From contig OZ253504.1 of the NCBI GenBank assembly GCA_965262235.1, positions 1-64,000 of the forward strand: a stretch of 64,000 bases of DNA, written 5' to 3'. Positions 1 to 8,735 of this stretch are shown one piece after another. The notes below the pieces were generated by a model. The model was not told where the DNA came from. It ran no database searches and was given only the letters and a program-made list of their open reading frames with translations. The position numbers were made by a program, and so were the translations under genes. Every line of letters starts with the position of its first letter. Within the stretch, counting starts at the first letter, position 1. Origin of the DNA: CATQGW01 sp965262235. GTDB lineage: Bacteria; Chloroflexota; Dehalococcoidia; Bin125.

Positions 1-110
1 TTGGCCGACGTCAAGTCGCCCATCCCCCAGCCGATGCTCGCCCAGCCCCCGACAACGAACTCTTTCGTGAGTTCGCCGCCATTAGCGCGGACAACCCAGA
101 CTTTTGGCAT
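1..110 (-). CDS. Partial: N-terminus of Mrr-like restriction protein
   Basis: Only the first 36 codons are inside the window; the gene runs off the left edge. The start is the ATG at 110, preceded by an AGGAAGAAG ribosome-binding site. The peptide opens MPKVWVVRANGGE and continues with FVVGGWASIGWG. This VWVVRA...GG...F...G...IGWG pattern is what I know from the N-terminal domain of Mrr-type restriction endonucleases and related predicted restriction proteins. The nuclease domain itself is not visible, so the product name rests on the N-terminal pattern alone. The TPP-enzyme gene lies upstream in the same orientation, separated by a repeat. Confidence 0.5.
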   Translation of the reverse strand, partial: MPKVWVVRANGGELTKEFVVGGWASIGWGMGDLTSA

Positions 111-132
111 CTAGCTTCTTCCTGCCGTCGCC

Positions 133-183
133 GCAGACCCCCCTCTGCCTGCGGCATCTCCCCCCGCAAGGCGGGGGGAGAGT
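133..183 (-). repeat. Half copy of the GC-rich palindromic intergenic repeat
   Basis: Read on the minus strand this matches the first third of the repeats at 4504-4646 and 6914-7055: a perfect CTCCCCCCGC / GCGGGGGGAG hairpin, then ATGCCG-AGGCAGAGGGGGG. The second hairpin is absent, so it is a truncated copy in the opposite orientation. It lies in the gap between two minus-strand genes. Confidence 0.8.
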
Positions 184-210
184 GGGAATCGGGTTGGACA
201 CTGACGTGGG

Positions 211-1857
211 CTACCGATGGATCGAGTAGTCGATCTCCTTCGACGTGATCACCTCGATCAGCGCTGCCTGACCGTTCTCCGTCGCGGCGATGCCTCGCTT
301 GAAGGCTTCCTTGAGGTCGCCGGGCGACTCGACGCGCTCGCCGTAGCCGCCGAAGGCCTTGGCCATGTCGGCGTAGTGACCGGAGATGTCGGTGGCCCGG
401 TACTTCTCGGTGGCCGTCTGCATGATCGGCAGCTCGATCGCCATCGAGAAGTTGTTCAGCAGCACGCTCAGGATCGGAAGATTCTCGCGCACCGCAGTCT
501 CGAAGTCCATGCCGGTCATCCCGATCGCGGCGTCGCCCCAGACGTTGAGGCAAGTCTTCTCCGGGCAAGAGACCTTCGCGCCCATGGCGTACCCGAGGCC
601 GGTGCCGAGCTGCGTCGTCTTGCCCCAGCCGATGTAGCTGAGCGGGGTGGTCGAGTTCCAGAACGGCGACATCTGGTCGCGCGGCGAACCGGCGTCGTGC
701 GTCGCCACCACGTTGTCGATCCCGACCGTCTCATCGAGCGTGGCGTGAAGGTCCTTCAGCGCGCGATAGGGATTGATCGGCGTGTCGTCGGAGTCGCTCT
801 TGGGCGACCACTCGGCGCGCCAGTCGCCGTTGATCTGCGCGATCCTGGCAGCGATCGCATCGGCGCGGCCTCGGGGCCCCGTGACCAGCTCGCGCACCTC
901 GGCGATGATCGCATCAAGCACCAGCGCCGCATCGCCAACCACGCCCTCAGAGATCTCGACCTCGTTGTTGAAGTCCTCAGGGTCGAGCGTGGCGTGGATG
1001 TAGTACGGACCCTTGGGCATCTGCAGACCGAAGCCGGTCTTGGCGAACGAGCAGCCGATCCCGAAGATCACGTCTGCAGCCTGGATGAACTCGTGCACCG
1101 CGCGCGGGAACGCGCGACCGCCCGAGCCCAGCGACAGGGGATGCGTCTCGGGGAACGCGCTCTTGCCCTGCAGCGAGGTCGTGACCGGCGCTTCCAGCAG
1201 CTCGGCCAGCTCCCTGAGCTGGTCCCACGCCTTGGCGTAGTGCACGCCCTGCCCGGCGTAAATCACCGGACGCTCCGCGTTGACCAGCGTCTGCGCGGCT
1301 TTGCGGGCGTCGCTCGGATCGGGACCGGAGCGATGCGCCGGCGTCGGCGTGTAGTTGATCGGTTCCTCAATGTCGGCGCCCCAGATGTCGCCCGGAATCT
1401 CCAACACGACCGGTCGCTGCCGCCCGTTCTTGGCGTGCGTGAAGGCGCGGCGGACCGCGTTCGAGAGGTCGTTGGCGTCGGTCAGCTGCTCGGTCCACTT
1501 GCTCACGTGCTGGAAGTTGACCAGGCCGCTGAAGTTCGGCGAGACGTTGGTCTGCGAGCGCGCGTAGCCGCCGGGAATCGCCACCAGCGGCGCCGACTCG
1601 CTGTAGGCCTGAGCCAGCCCGCCGAACGAGTTCTCAGAGCCGGGGCCGTTCTGGGTCAGATAGACGCCCACCCGGTCGCCCGAGTTCAGCCGCGCGAAGG
1701 CGTCGGCCATGTGGATCGCGGTGCGCTCCTGGCGCACGATGATCGTGCGGATATCGGCCTGCGCGGCGGCCTCGAAGATCGGATTGACCGGATAGCCGAC
1801 CACAAACTCCACACCTTCTCGCTTCAGCATCTCCGCAACAGCGTTCGCGGTCTTCAC
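211..1857 (-). CDS. Thiamine-diphosphate-dependent enzyme (acetolactate synthase/oxalyl-CoA decarboxylase-like)
   Basis: A 548-residue protein with the three-domain layout of the TPP-enzyme superfamily. The N-terminal pyrimidine-binding domain carries the catalytic glutamate in VRQERTAIHMADAFAR (about residues 42-57). A central domain follows, then a C-terminal pyrophosphate-binding domain with the GD-(about 28)-NN metal motif, here GDAAIGMTGMDFETAVREN...LLNN; the usual GDG is GDA. The start is GTG at 1857 with AAGGAA upstream. Substrate cannot be read from sequence: acetolactate synthase, oxalyl-CoA decarboxylase or a sulfoacetaldehyde/benzoylformate-type activity are all possible, and no small regulatory subunit (ilvH) lies next to it, which argues against a dedicated branched-chain role. 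An amidase gene lies directly upstream in the same direction. Confidence 0.85.
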   Translation of the reverse strand: MKTANAVAEMLKREGVEFVVGYPVNPIFEAAAQADIRTIIVRQERTAIHMADAFARLNSGDRVGVYLTQNGPGSENSFGGLAQAYSESAPLVAIPGGYARSQTNVSPNFSGLVNFQHVSKWTEQLTDANDLSNAVRRAFTHAKNGRQRPVVLEIPGDIWGADIEEPINYTPTPAHRSGPDPSDARKAAQTLVNAERPVIYAGQGVHYAKAWDQLRELAELLEAPVTTSLQGKSAFPETHPLSLGSGGRAFPRAVHEFIQAADVIFGIGCSFAKTGFGLQMPKGPYYIHATLDPEDFNNEVEISEGVVGDAALVLDAIIAEVRELVTGPRGRADAIAARIAQINGDWRAEWSPKSDSDDTPINPYRALKDLHATLDETVGIDNVVATHDAGSPRDQMSPFWNSTTPLSYIGWGKTTQLGTGLGYAMGAKVSCPEKTCLNVWGDAAIGMTGMDFETAVRENLPILSVLLNNFSMAIELPIMQTATEKYRATDISGHYADMAKAFGGYGERVESPGDLKEAFKRGIAATENGQAALIEVITSKEIDYSIHR

Positions 1858-1926
1858 GGTTGGTTCCTTCCCCGGGCGCTCTGAGCGCCGGATTTGCTTG
1901 GAAAATTGCGGCTGATCGGCAGCCGC

Positions 1927-3357
1927 CTACGCGTCGGAGTGTACGGGAGCGCGACGATCGAACCACGGCTGGATCTGCTCCAGCGCCGATCCGAGCCGAA
2001 TCAGCGTCGCCTCGTCGGCGTAGGGCGCGACGAACTGCGTGCCGATCGGCAGGCCGTCGTCGTTCCACCACAGCGGCACAGACGCCGCGGGATTGCCCGA
2101 CGCGTTGAACGTCGAGGTGTAGCCGACCGTGAACTCGACATCGCGGCCCTGCGCCCGCGCGTCCTCGCGGTCCAGATTGAGGTGTCCCAACGGGAACGGC
2201 GGCTTGGCCATCGTCGGGGTGAGCAGCACGTCGTAGTTCTCGAAGAAGCCCGCGACGAGCCGCCCGATGGTGTGGACGGCCCGGGTGGCGCGGATGTAGT
2301 CGGCCGAGGTCGGCTGCTCGCCGTTGATGATCTGCCAGGTGATCGGCTCGACATCCTCAGGATTGGGCGTACGCCCGAGCTGCGCGGCGCGATCCTCCAC
2401 TGCAACGAGTGTGCTGGGCCGCACCACGGCCCACAACGGATTGCGGACATCCTCCGGGATGTCAAGCACGGCGTCCTCGACTTCCAGACCGAGCCGTCGG
2501 CACAGGTCCGCGGCGTGCTCGACGGCTGCGATGCAGTCGGGGTGCGTCTCGACAGCGTTGAACGCGGACGTCACGACGCCGACGCGCAGTTGCCCGAGGT
2601 CGCGTCCGACCTCCTCGACCCAGGGCCGCTCGGGCGGCGGCGCGAAGTAGGGCGCGCCGAGGTCTGGCCCGGCCGTGGCGTCCAGCAGCGTGGCCGAATC
2701 GCGCACGCTGCGCGAGACGGCGTGGATCGTCGACATGCCGGCCCAGCCCTCGCCGACATCGGGGCCGGAGGGCGTGCGCCCGCGCGTCGGCTTGAGCCCG
2801 AACAGGCCGCAGCAGGAGGCCGGGATGCGAATCGAGCCGCCCCCGTCGGACGCGTTGGCGGCCGGCAGCACGCCTGCGGCCACCGCCGCCGCCGCGCCGC
2901 CCGAGGAGCCCCCGGCGGTGTGTTCGAGGTTCCAGGGGTTGCGCGTCTTGCCGTGCACCATCGACTCGGTGGTCGCGGTGATCCCGAACTCGGGCGAGGT
3001 CGAGCGCCCGAAGATGCTCAGCCCCGCCGCCTTGTAGCGCGTCGTCATCGCGTGGTCGTGGTCGGGCACGTAGCCCTCGAAGATCCGCGAGCCGTTCGAC
3101 ATCGGCTGGCCAGCGTAGAGCAGGTAGAGGTCCTTGAGCAGGAACGGCACGCCGTGCAGCGGTCCCTCCGGCAGGCCCGAGAGCGCCCGCTCGCGTGCCT
3201 CGTCGTAGTAGGGGTAGACGACGGCGTTGATCTCGCCGTTTACCCGCTCAACCCGCCTGATCGCTTCCTCAAGCAGCTCCGCAGGCGTCACCTGTCCCGA
3301 AGCCACCAGCTCCGCCAAACCCACCGCGTCGTAGTTGCTGTAGCCCTGAATTGGCAT
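1927..3357 (-). CDS. Amidase (amidase signature family)
   Basis: A 476-residue member of the amidase-signature family, which hydrolyses carboxamides using a Ser-cisSer-Lys triad. All three elements are visible: Lys in LLKDLYLLYAG, the glycine/serine loop GGSSGG, and the nucleophile region GGSIRIPASCCGLFGLKP. I chose ATG 3357, because it has GAGGAGAG upstream and the protein starts with the family-typical MPIQGYSNYDAVGLAELV; the open frame extends further upstream but that part is cysteine-rich and unconvincing. There is no gatB or gatC nearby, so this is probably a stand-alone amidase and not a tRNA amidotransferase subunit. It is divergent from rph. Confidence 0.9.
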   Translation of the reverse strand: MPIQGYSNYDAVGLAELVASGQVTPAELLEEAIRRVERVNGEINAVVYPYYDEARERALSGLPEGPLHGVPFLLKDLYLLYAGQPMSNGSRIFEGYVPDHDHAMTTRYKAAGLSIFGRSTSPEFGITATTESMVHGKTRNPWNLEHTAGGSSGGAAAAVAAGVLPAANASDGGGSIRIPASCCGLFGLKPTRGRTPSGPDVGEGWAGMSTIHAVSRSVRDSATLLDATAGPDLGAPYFAPPPERPWVEEVGRDLGQLRVGVVTSAFNAVETHPDCIAAVEHAADLCRRLGLEVEDAVLDIPEDVRNPLWAVVRPSTLVAVEDRAAQLGRTPNPEDVEPITWQIINGEQPTSADYIRATRAVHTIGRLVAGFFENYDVLLTPTMAKPPFPLGHLNLDREDARAQGRDVEFTVGYTSTFNASGNPAASVPLWWNDDGLPIGTQFVAPYADEATLIRLGSALEQIQPWFDRRAPVHSDA

Positions 3358-3420
3358 CGATTCTCTCCTCTGTCTGCGTCGGGTCGCAGCATACCCAGCA
3401 GCGCCCCATAGACTCGTCCG

Positions 3421-4161
3421 ATGCCACTCACAGCACGCACAGCAGGCACAGCACGCATCGACGGTCGCACGCCCGACCAGCTCCGCCCGCTCTCGTTCGA
3501 GCTCGATGTTCAACGGCACGCCGCAGGCTCGGTGATCGTCAGCCTCGGCCACACGCGCGTGCTCTGCGCCGTGACCATCGCCGACCGAGTGCCGCCCTTC
3601 CTGCGCGGTACCGGCTCGGGTTGGGTGACGGCCGAGTACAACATGCTGCCCGCGTCCACGAACACGCGGACCGATCGTCAGCGGGCGCTCTCATCCGGTC
3701 GCACGCACGAGATCCAGCGGCTGATCGGTCGCTCGTTGCGTGCGGTCACCGACCTCGACGCGCTGGGTGAGCGCGCCTTCACGATCGATTGCGACGTCCT
3801 CCAGGCCGACGGCGGCACCCGCACGGCCGCGATCAACGGCGCGTGGGTCGCGCTGCATCGCGCGCTCAGCGAGCTGCAGCGCCAGGGCCACTACCGCGAC
3901 CTGCCGCTGAAGGCGGCCGTCGGCGCCGTCAGCGTGGGCCTGCTCGCGGGCGAGGCGCTGGTCGACCTCTGCTACGAGGAGGATTCAGCGGCCGACGTCG
4001 ACCTGAATCTGGTCGCGACCGACGCCGGCGCCTACGTCGAAATCCAGGGCACCGCCGAACGGGAGCCGTTCACCTCCGAACAGCTCGATCAGATGCTCAC
4101 CGCCGGCCGCGCCGCGCTCGACCAAATCTTCGTCGCCCAGCAAGCGGCGATCACCGCCTGA
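3421..4161 (+). CDS. rph: Ribonuclease PH
   Basis: A 246-residue phosphorolytic 3'-5' exoribonuclease that trims tRNA 3' ends. Family landmarks are present: DGRTPDQLRPLSFELDV near the N-terminus, VLCAVTIADRVPPFLRGTGSGWVTAEYNMLP, the phosphate-binding arginine region SSGRTHEIQRLIGRSLRA, and IDCDVLQADGGTRTAAINGAWVAL. Length matches the usual 235-250 residues. It is transcribed away from the amidase gene with 63 bp between the two start codons, so their promoters share this gap. Confidence 0.95.
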   Translation: MPLTARTAGTARIDGRTPDQLRPLSFELDVQRHAAGSVIVSLGHTRVLCAVTIADRVPPFLRGTGSGWVTAEYNMLPASTNTRTDRQRALSSGRTHEIQRLIGRSLRAVTDLDALGERAFTIDCDVLQADGGTRTAAINGAWVALHRALSELQRQGHYRDLPLKAAVGAVSVGLLAGEALVDLCYEEDSAADVDLNLVATDAGAYVEIQGTAEREPFTSEQLDQMLTAGRAALDQIFVAQQAAITA

Positions 4162-4280
4162 GCATCCCGCGATCACCGTCAGACGCTGGCATCACCGCGC
4201 GATTCTGGAGGGCCCCGGCTTAACCGCTGATGTGCTGGCGGATTTCAGACAGTGCGCCGTTTACCGGGTATCATCTCGTC

Positions 4281-4412
4281 ATGGCCCTCGCCACCAAGCA
4301 CGACCTCACTCTCGACCTGCGCGACCTCGAACTTCGCATGATCAAGATCATGGTCACGCTCACGGCGCTCAACATCGGCGCGAACGCGCTGATCTTCACC
4401 TTCCTCGCGTGA
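4281..4412 (+). CDS. Small predicted membrane peptide
   Basis: A 43-codon ORF starting at ATG 4281. The peptide has a charged amphipathic N-terminal half (ATKHDLTLDLRDLELRMIK) followed by one hydrophobic segment (MVTLTALNIGANALIFTFLA) that ends at the stop codon. This 'TKxDL...ELRxxI... + terminal TM helix' layout resembles the many short coiled-coil/TM peptides related to the DUF1640/CCDC90 group. An in-frame start at 4230 is possible but adds nothing recognisable. No clear ribosome-binding site is present. Function unknown. Confidence 0.5.
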   Translation: MALATKHDLTLDLRDLELRMIKIMVTLTALNIGANALIFTFLA

Positions 4413-4503
4413 CCGGGCGTGAAGCGCTGATCGACCCGACGCGGGGCGGACCAGCATCCGGCGGGCCGGCATCGGGCGGCGGCGTCTAGGAGAGCTCTGC
4501 ACC

Positions 4504-4646
4504 ACTCTCCCCCCGCTGTGCGGGGGGAGATGCCGAAGGCAGAGGGGGGCTGCGGTCCCGACTCACCGGCGTGGCTGTATCTGTCCAAGCGGGGGCGGCC
4601 CCCCTCTGTCACTCCGTGACATCTCCCCCCGCTGTGCGGGGGGAGA
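4504..4646 (+). repeat. GC-rich nested palindromic intergenic repeat, copy A
   Basis: This 143-bp element is bounded by two near-identical hairpins, each an 11-bp stem with a TGT loop, at 4506-4530 and 4622-4646 (TCTCCCCCCGC / GCGGGGGGAGA). Between them lie GCAGAGGGGGGC and its partner GGCCCCCCTCTG, so the whole unit can fold into nested stems. The core ACTCACC-GCGTGGCTGTAT is shared with the copy at 6914-7055. It lies between two convergently oriented genes. Confidence 0.9.
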
Positions 4647-4682
4647 GAAAGAGCGGACGTGATGGGGTGTTTCAGCACCCGG

Positions 4683-5549
4683 CTAGTAGTAGTCGGCGTA
4701 GAGGCCGAGGTAGTCGCCGCCGATCAGCAGCACGTGGGCGGGACCCCAGGCCTCGTCGCGCTGCTGGCCGGGGAAGTTGGCCATCAGGCGGAAGCCGCCG
4801 GGGCTCTCGCGCTCGCCGAGTTCCACCGCGTCTGCGCCGAGCTGTCCCACGTCATGCCACAGCTCCCACTGGCTGACGCCCGAACGCGGCACCGCGAGCA
4901 GCGCCAGCGGCGGCAGGCTGCGGTGGGCGGCCGAGAATCCCACGTTGACCGTGACCTTCCACATCTCGCCCCGACCTGCCTCGAACACCGGCAGAGCGTC
5001 GTAGAAGATCGTCGACTCCGTCTCGGCGACGACCCGCCCGCCCGCGCGCTCGACGGCGGCCAGCCACGGCTCGCCAGTCGGCGCGAAGCGGCTCACGTCG
5101 AGTTCCGGGCCGGCGTGCACCTGGAGATGCGCGTGCGACTGGCTCTGCTCGCCGTAGGCGCCGAAGTTGCAGAACACGCGGAAGCTCTGTGGCGCGCGGT
5201 CCGGATGCCGGTCCTGCATCAGCCCCAGCGTGCGCACGGCGTGGTCGCGCGCGGTGCGGCCGACCTCACCGAGGTCGCGCCACAGGTCGATCTGCTGCGA
5301 ATAGAAGCGGCGCCCGTGCGTCGGCGCGTGATTGCGCGGGATCACCAGCGAGGTCAGATCGAAAAAGAGGAACTGGTTCTCGAAGACGAAGACATCGGGA
5401 ACCTCATCGCTCCAGGGGATCGACGGGACGTCGCGTTGCGAATCGACGAACATCCCGCCTTCGTTGCGGAAGAACAGCGCCGGCTCGCGTCCGTCGGCGA
5501 TGCCGCAGAAGACACACCCGCGCACGCTCAGTGGTTCGTCGTCGGCCAT
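4683..5549 (-). CDS. HIT-superfamily protein (Ap4A phosphorylase/GalT-like)
   Basis: A 288-residue protein with an N-terminal GCVFCGIADG (a CxxC zinc-type pair) and a histidine-triad-like motif SHAHLQVHAG at about residues 146-155. The HxHLQ form is closer to Ap4A phosphorylases and GalT-branch enzymes than to short Hint proteins, and the length is also too great for Hint. It probably acts on a nucleotide or sugar-nucleotide phosphate, but the substrate is not readable. The start ATG 5549 has no strong ribosome-binding site. It is divergent from the DUF1015 gene. Confidence 0.7.
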   Translation of the reverse strand: MADDEPLSVRGCVFCGIADGREPALFFRNEGGMFVDSQRDVPSIPWSDEVPDVFVFENQFLFFDLTSLVIPRNHAPTHGRRFYSQQIDLWRDLGEVGRTARDHAVRTLGLMQDRHPDRAPQSFRVFCNFGAYGEQSQSHAHLQVHAGPELDVSRFAPTGEPWLAAVERAGGRVVAETESTIFYDALPVFEAGRGEMWKVTVNVGFSAAHRSLPPLALLAVPRSGVSQWELWHDVGQLGADAVELGERESPGGFRLMANFPGQQRDEAWGPAHVLLIGGDYLGLYADYY

Positions 5550-5617
5550 AGCTGAAGCGTCGCACCGCCGCCCGCCCCGATCAAACGCATTGATATGCTC
5601 CCGTCGGGGAGTCGCAA

Positions 5618-6835
5618 ATGACGAACGTTCAACCGTTCCGTGGTCTCCGGTACGAGCCAGCGCAAGTCGGCGACTGGGCCGCCCAGCTCGGTCCGCCCTA
5701 CGACATCGTTGATGCCGAGCAGACCGCAGCGCTCAAGGCCTCCAGCCCGCACCAGATCGCGCACATCGAAACGGCTACCTCAGCCGAGCAGATCGACGCG
5801 GCGGCGCGGTTGCTCCGCGAGTGGCGCCAATCCGGCGTCATCGTCCAGGACGAGGAACCGTCGTTCTACCTGCACGAACAACGGATGGAGACGACGCGCG
5901 GCCGGAAGAGCCGCCACACACTCTTCGCCGCGGTCGAGCTGTCGGAGTGGGGCGCGGCCGGGGTGATGGGGCACGAGCGCACGATGCCGGGCCCCCGGGC
6001 GACGCGCAGTGCGCTGCGCTCCGTCGTCGGCGCTGACGTCTCGCCGCTCATGGCCTTCGTGCCCGATCCCGGCCATCGTCTGGGCAACCAGATGTACGAT
6101 GCGCACGTGTCGCCGATCGTCAGCGAGGGCAGCGACGCCGCCGGCGATCAGCACATCCTGCGCCGGATCTCGGAGCGTGGGCTGGTCGAGGGATTCATTG
6201 ACCTCCTGGCGGAGCGCAACGTCTACATGGCCGACGGCCACCACCGCTATGAGTCGGCGCTCGCTGCGCGCGACGAGCGGCCGGCCTCGAACTTCGTCCT
6301 GATGGGCATTCTCCGCGACAGCGACGACGGCCTCAATGTTGGCGCCACGCACCGAGTGATCCACGCGGACACCCCCGCCGATCTGCCGGCGCGGCTCGCC
6401 GCCAGCTTCAACGTGGCGGACGCCTCCCTCGAAGCGCTCGATTCGCTCGCGCCCGGCAGTGATGATCTGGGCCTGATCACAGCATCGGGCGCCTACCTGC
6501 TCCAGCCGACCGACGCGGGCATCGCGCTGCCCGCGACCGTCCCCAGCGCGTGGCGCAACCTCGCACCCGCGATCCTGCAGTACGCGATCCTCGAACCGCT
6601 GCTCGGCATCGGCGATGAGGAACTGGCCGACGGCCAGGCCGTCAGCTACACCCACTACGTCAGCGAGGCGGCCGAGGCAGTGCGCAACGGCAGCGCCTCC
6701 GCCGCGTTCATCCTGCCGGCCGCGACGTTGCAGGACGTGATCGAGACGGCCGACGCCGGTGGCTTCATGCCGCAGAAGAGCACCTACTTCGTGCCCAAGC
6801 TCCCCACCGGCGTGGTCCTGCACGCGCTCGACTGA
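5618..6835 (+). CDS. DUF1015 family protein
   Basis: A 405-residue protein with the DUF1015 signatures: an N-terminal PFRGLRYEP...GPPYDIVDAEQ, GHERTMPGPRATR, and the highly conserved YMADGHHRYESALAARD. GGGGAG lies a few bases upstream of ATG 5618. The family's biochemical role is not established; members are often found near serine biosynthesis genes, and here serA and a class V aminotransferase follow within 1-3 kb on the other strand. That proximity is suggestive only. Confidence 0.9.
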   Translation: MTNVQPFRGLRYEPAQVGDWAAQLGPPYDIVDAEQTAALKASSPHQIAHIETATSAEQIDAAARLLREWRQSGVIVQDEEPSFYLHEQRMETTRGRKSRHTLFAAVELSEWGAAGVMGHERTMPGPRATRSALRSVVGADVSPLMAFVPDPGHRLGNQMYDAHVSPIVSEGSDAAGDQHILRRISERGLVEGFIDLLAERNVYMADGHHRYESALAARDERPASNFVLMGILRDSDDGLNVGATHRVIHADTPADLPARLAASFNVADASLEALDSLAPGSDDLGLITASGAYLLQPTDAGIALPATVPSAWRNLAPAILQYAILEPLLGIGDEELADGQAVSYTHYVSEAAEAVRNGSASAAFILPAATLQDVIETADAGGFMPQKSTYFVPKLPTGVVLHALD

Positions 6836-6913
6836 CCGGCGCGGCCGCGCCGTCGCCGCGATTCAGACTGGGCGCAGGTTCACCGCGCTGATCGCCCCAT
6901 AAAGCTCTGAACA

Positions 6914-7055
6914 ACTCTCCCCTCGCTTTGCGGGGGGAGATGCCGAAGGCAGAGGGGGGCTGCCGTCCCGACTCACCAGCGTGGCTGTATCCGGCCGAGC
7001 GGGAGCGCCCCCCTCTGTCACTCCGTGACATCTCCCCCCGCTTCGCGGGGGGAGA
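6914..7055 (+). repeat. GC-rich nested palindromic intergenic repeat, copy B
   Basis: A second full copy (142 bp) in the same orientation as copy A, with terminal hairpins at the left and right ends and the shared core AGAGGGGGGCTGCCGTCCCG...GTGGCTGTAT. The right hairpin has loop TTC in place of TGT, and the left one has a C-to-T change in the stem. It lies between the convergent DUF1015 and serA genes, a place where it could also act as a bidirectional terminator. Confidence 0.9.
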
Positions 7056-7100
7056 GAGGATCCGGCTTGTTCAGAGGATTCTTGGACGCCAGCCGTCGCG

Positions 7101-8735
7101 TCACATCGTGGCCTGGTGGACCTCGTCGATGCCGTCGATTGCGGCGATCGCACTGAGCTCATCGGGGGTCAGCGCACGGTCGATGGTGACCGCCATTAGC
7201 GCGTCGGCCGACGGATCCGAGGCGTCGTGACCGACGTCCATCGCGTGAATGTTGACGTTACGCCGGCCCAACTCGCCGCCGACGGCGCCGATTCGGCCGG
7301 GCCGGTCTTCGTTGCGCAGCACCAGCAGATGCAGATGGTCGGCGCCCGCGCGCGGGCCGGCGATGTGCACGGGCAAGCCATCGATCTCGACGACCGCCGC
7401 CCGCCCATGCTCGAGCGTCCCCGTTAGCGAGATGCCGCCGGCCGATGTCGTCAGCTCGACGGTCACCGTCGCCTGGTACGGCTCGGCGTCGGGACGCTTC
7501 TCCTCGGCGACGCGCCAGCCGCGGTGCGCGATCACGTTGTTCACCGAAACCAGATTCACGTGCTCGTCGGAGATCGGCGCGAGCAGCCCCGCCACGACCG
7601 CAGCCTTCAGCGGCGTCACGTCGTGGTTCGCGATCTCGCCGCGGTAGTGCACCCGCACGTCGCGCCACTGCCCGCGCACGAGCTGCGTGCAGAGCCGCCC
7701 GCACATCGATGCCACCTCGAGGTATGGACCAACGACCTCCAGCGTCTCCGGATCGATGAACGGCGCATTGACGGCCTGCATCGCCGGCTCGCCGCGCAGC
7801 ACACGCAGCATCTCGGTCGCGAGCTCGGCCGAGACGCGCTCCTGCGCCTCCAGCGTCGAAGCCCCGAGGTGCGGCGTGGCCAGCACCCGCGGGTGCCCAA
7901 CCAGCGGATTCTCAGTCGCCGGCTCCGCCCCGAACACGTCGAGCGCCGCGCCGCCCAGCTTTCCCGCTTCGAGCGCCGACCAGAGCGCGGTCTCGTCGAC
8001 GAGGCTGCCGCGCGCGGTGTTGACCAGCAGCGCCCCCGCGGGCATGAGCGCCAGCTGTGCCGCGCCGATCAGCGGCCCCGCGCCCGGCGTCGGCGTGCTG
8101 TGCAGCGTGACGGCGTCGCAGTTGGCGAGCAGCTCGTCGAACTCGACCAGCTCCACGCCCAGCGCGACGGCGCGCTCGGCGGGCACGAACGGGTCGAAGG
8201 CGAGCACCCGCATCTCAAGCCCCTGCAGCCGCCGCGCGACCGCCGAACCGACCTGCCCAAGTCCCACCACACCGGCCGTCTTGCCGCGCAGCTCCGAGCC
8301 CACAAACTGCTGTCGCTCCCAGCCTCCGGCGCGCAGACTCGCGTTCGCCGCCGCCAGGTGCCGGCTGAGCGCCAGCAGCAGACCCACCGCCAGCTCGGCG
8401 GCGGAAACGGTGTTGCCCCCGGGGACGTTGAGCACCAGAATGCCGCGCTGCGTGGCCGCGTCGACATCGATGTTGTCGACCCCCGCGCCGGCCCGTCCGA
8501 TCACGCGCAGACGATGGGCGGCCGCGATCACGTCAGCATTGACGCGCGTGCCGCTGCGGACGATCAGGCCGTCGTAGTCGCGGATCACCGCGGCCAACTC
8601 GGCGGTGGACAGATCGCGGCGAACATCAACCTGAGCCGCCGTGCGCAGCGCAGCGAGGCCCTCTTCAGCGACCGGCTCGGTGACCAGGATGCGGTCGGCA
8701 GTTCGGTCAGCAGGGCGGTCGCCGGGGCTGCTCAA
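7101..8735 (-). CDS. serA: D-3-phosphoglycerate dehydrogenase
   Basis: First enzyme of serine synthesis (3-phosphoglycerate to 3-phosphohydroxypyruvate). The 544-residue protein has the long form: a catalytic/NAD domain with GAGVDNIDVDAATQRGI, GLGQVGSAVARRL (Rossmann loop), LLVNTARGSLVDE and the catalytic histidine in TPHLGASTLEAQ; then an intervening domain; and a C-terminal ACT domain (LLVLRNEDRPGRIGAVGGELG). I place the start at TTG 8735, which overlaps the stop of the upstream aminotransferase gene as TTGA; no ATG or GTG lies between that stop and the first conserved residues. The two genes very probably form one operon. Confidence 0.9.
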   Translation of the reverse strand: MSSPGDRPADRTADRILVTEPVAEEGLAALRTAAQVDVRRDLSTAELAAVIRDYDGLIVRSGTRVNADVIAAAHRLRVIGRAGAGVDNIDVDAATQRGILVLNVPGGNTVSAAELAVGLLLALSRHLAAANASLRAGGWERQQFVGSELRGKTAGVVGLGQVGSAVARRLQGLEMRVLAFDPFVPAERAVALGVELVEFDELLANCDAVTLHSTPTPGAGPLIGAAQLALMPAGALLVNTARGSLVDETALWSALEAGKLGGAALDVFGAEPATENPLVGHPRVLATPHLGASTLEAQERVSAELATEMLRVLRGEPAMQAVNAPFIDPETLEVVGPYLEVASMCGRLCTQLVRGQWRDVRVHYRGEIANHDVTPLKAAVVAGLLAPISDEHVNLVSVNNVIAHRGWRVAEEKRPDAEPYQATVTVELTTSAGGISLTGTLEHGRAAVVEIDGLPVHIAGPRAGADHLHLLVLRNEDRPGRIGAVGGELGRRNVNIHAMDVGHDASDPSADALMAVTIDRALTPDELSAIAAIDGIDEVHQATM

